NCBI GenBank assembly: GCA_026770585.1
Contig: MU646714.1
Span: 337,948 to 348,214, forward strand
Direction of reading: 5' to 3'
Origin: Baffinella frigidus
Lineage: Eukaryota; Cryptophyceae; Cryptomonadales; Baffinellaceae
DNA: 10,267 nucleotides
This document shows positions 10,049 through 10,267 of the stretch, piece after piece. The notes below the pieces were generated by a model. That model saw only the letters and a program-made list of their open reading frames with translations. It made no database searches and was not told where the DNA came from. Made by a program: the position numbers and the translations under genes. Position 1 is the first letter of the stretch. Each line of letters starts with the position of its first letter.

Positions 10049-10267
10049 GATGAATATGCTTGAGTGGAGAGGTTACGTGTGGGGCCACGTGCGTCCTGAG
10101 CTGAGGACGTGGCTCACCTCGTTGAAACGGAAGGGGGCGGGGTACGCCATACACTGTACAGGCCTCTGACGATGCAGGTGGCGATAAGTGATCGATAACG
10201 GGTGCTGTCTCCCCTCTGCAGGTTACGTGTGGGGGTCGCGTCTCGCGGGTGCTGTTTTCGTGGCGGG
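10049..10267 (+). other. Possible exon(s) of a downstream gene, unidentified
   Basis: From 10049 an open frame reads MNMLEWRGYVWGHVRPELR, then TWLTSLKRKGAGYA, with a possible donor GTACGC at 10142 and a stop at 10168-10170 if read through. A second GGTTACGTGTGGGG follows CTCTGCAG near 10220 and reads GYVWGSRLAGAVFVAG, open to the window end. The composition looks coding and the duplicated edge fits the exon-fragment pattern seen in the gene before it. Function not recognised; a HAD-like helix is conceivable but unsupported. It might also belong to the aminotransferase gene if the 9464 donor is used. Confidence 0.3.

Overview
This looks like nuclear DNA of a eukaryotic alga. The evidence is spliceosomal GT-AG introns, abundant plant-type telomere-like heptamers (CCCTAAA/TTTAGGG and variants) inside introns, and a spliced protein that reads like the plant-lineage plastid members of PLP fold-type IV. 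No prokaryotic operon, tRNA or rRNA was seen. A prasinophyte-type green alga with a repeat-swollen genome (something like Cymbomonas) would fit, but the species is a guess.

The window is dominated by ONE gene on the + strand. Nine short exons (561-640, 1473-1548, 2698-2761, 3716-3828, 4875-4934, 5813-5904, 6603-6666, 8192-8263, 9347-9475) splice in perfect phase into an uninterrupted 250-codon frame (249 residues plus TGA). It encodes the C-terminal two thirds or more of a class IV PLP-dependent aminotransferase/lyase, of the aminodeoxychorismate lyase / D-amino-acid aminotransferase / BCAT-like group. The PLP lysine (exon 4) and the pyridine-nitrogen glutamate (exon 5) are present. The 5' exons lie upstream of the window. 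None of these exons is longer than 129 bases, so long-ORF scanning misses the gene.

The striking feature is the intron architecture. Almost every exon is accompanied by degenerate fragments of itself, and the fragments follow a rule: those upstream of an exon keep its acceptor and 5' part, and those downstream keep its 3' part and donor. Seven to eight acceptor-side copies precede or surround exon 1; two donor-side copies follow exon 2; five acceptor-side repeats and several donor-side copies flank exon 3; and so on through exon 9. I infer that introns here grow by tandem duplication across exon-intron boundaries, a change that is neutral if the outermost splice sites keep being used. The remaining intron space holds telomere-like arrays, foldback (MITE-like) elements and a family of small palindromes built on GTTGAC/GTCAAC and TTGTACCA/TGGTACAA.

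Layout: 1-560 exon 1 fragments; 561-1470 exon 1, a second exon 1 copy, two foldbacks, telomere-like DNA; 1473-2240 exon 2 with a 169-base triplication; 2241-3440 exon 3 with fragments on both sides; 3461-4450 exon 4 copies; 4456-5330 five-fold exon 5 array, exon 5, large foldback; 5460-6257 exon 6 and a copy; 6273-6830 exon 7, copy, foldback, donor-bearing repeat; 6893-8730 exon 8 with four upstream and two downstream fragments; 8887-9475 exon 9 and fragments; 9476-10267 downstream DNA with a large foldback and a possible exon of the next gene.
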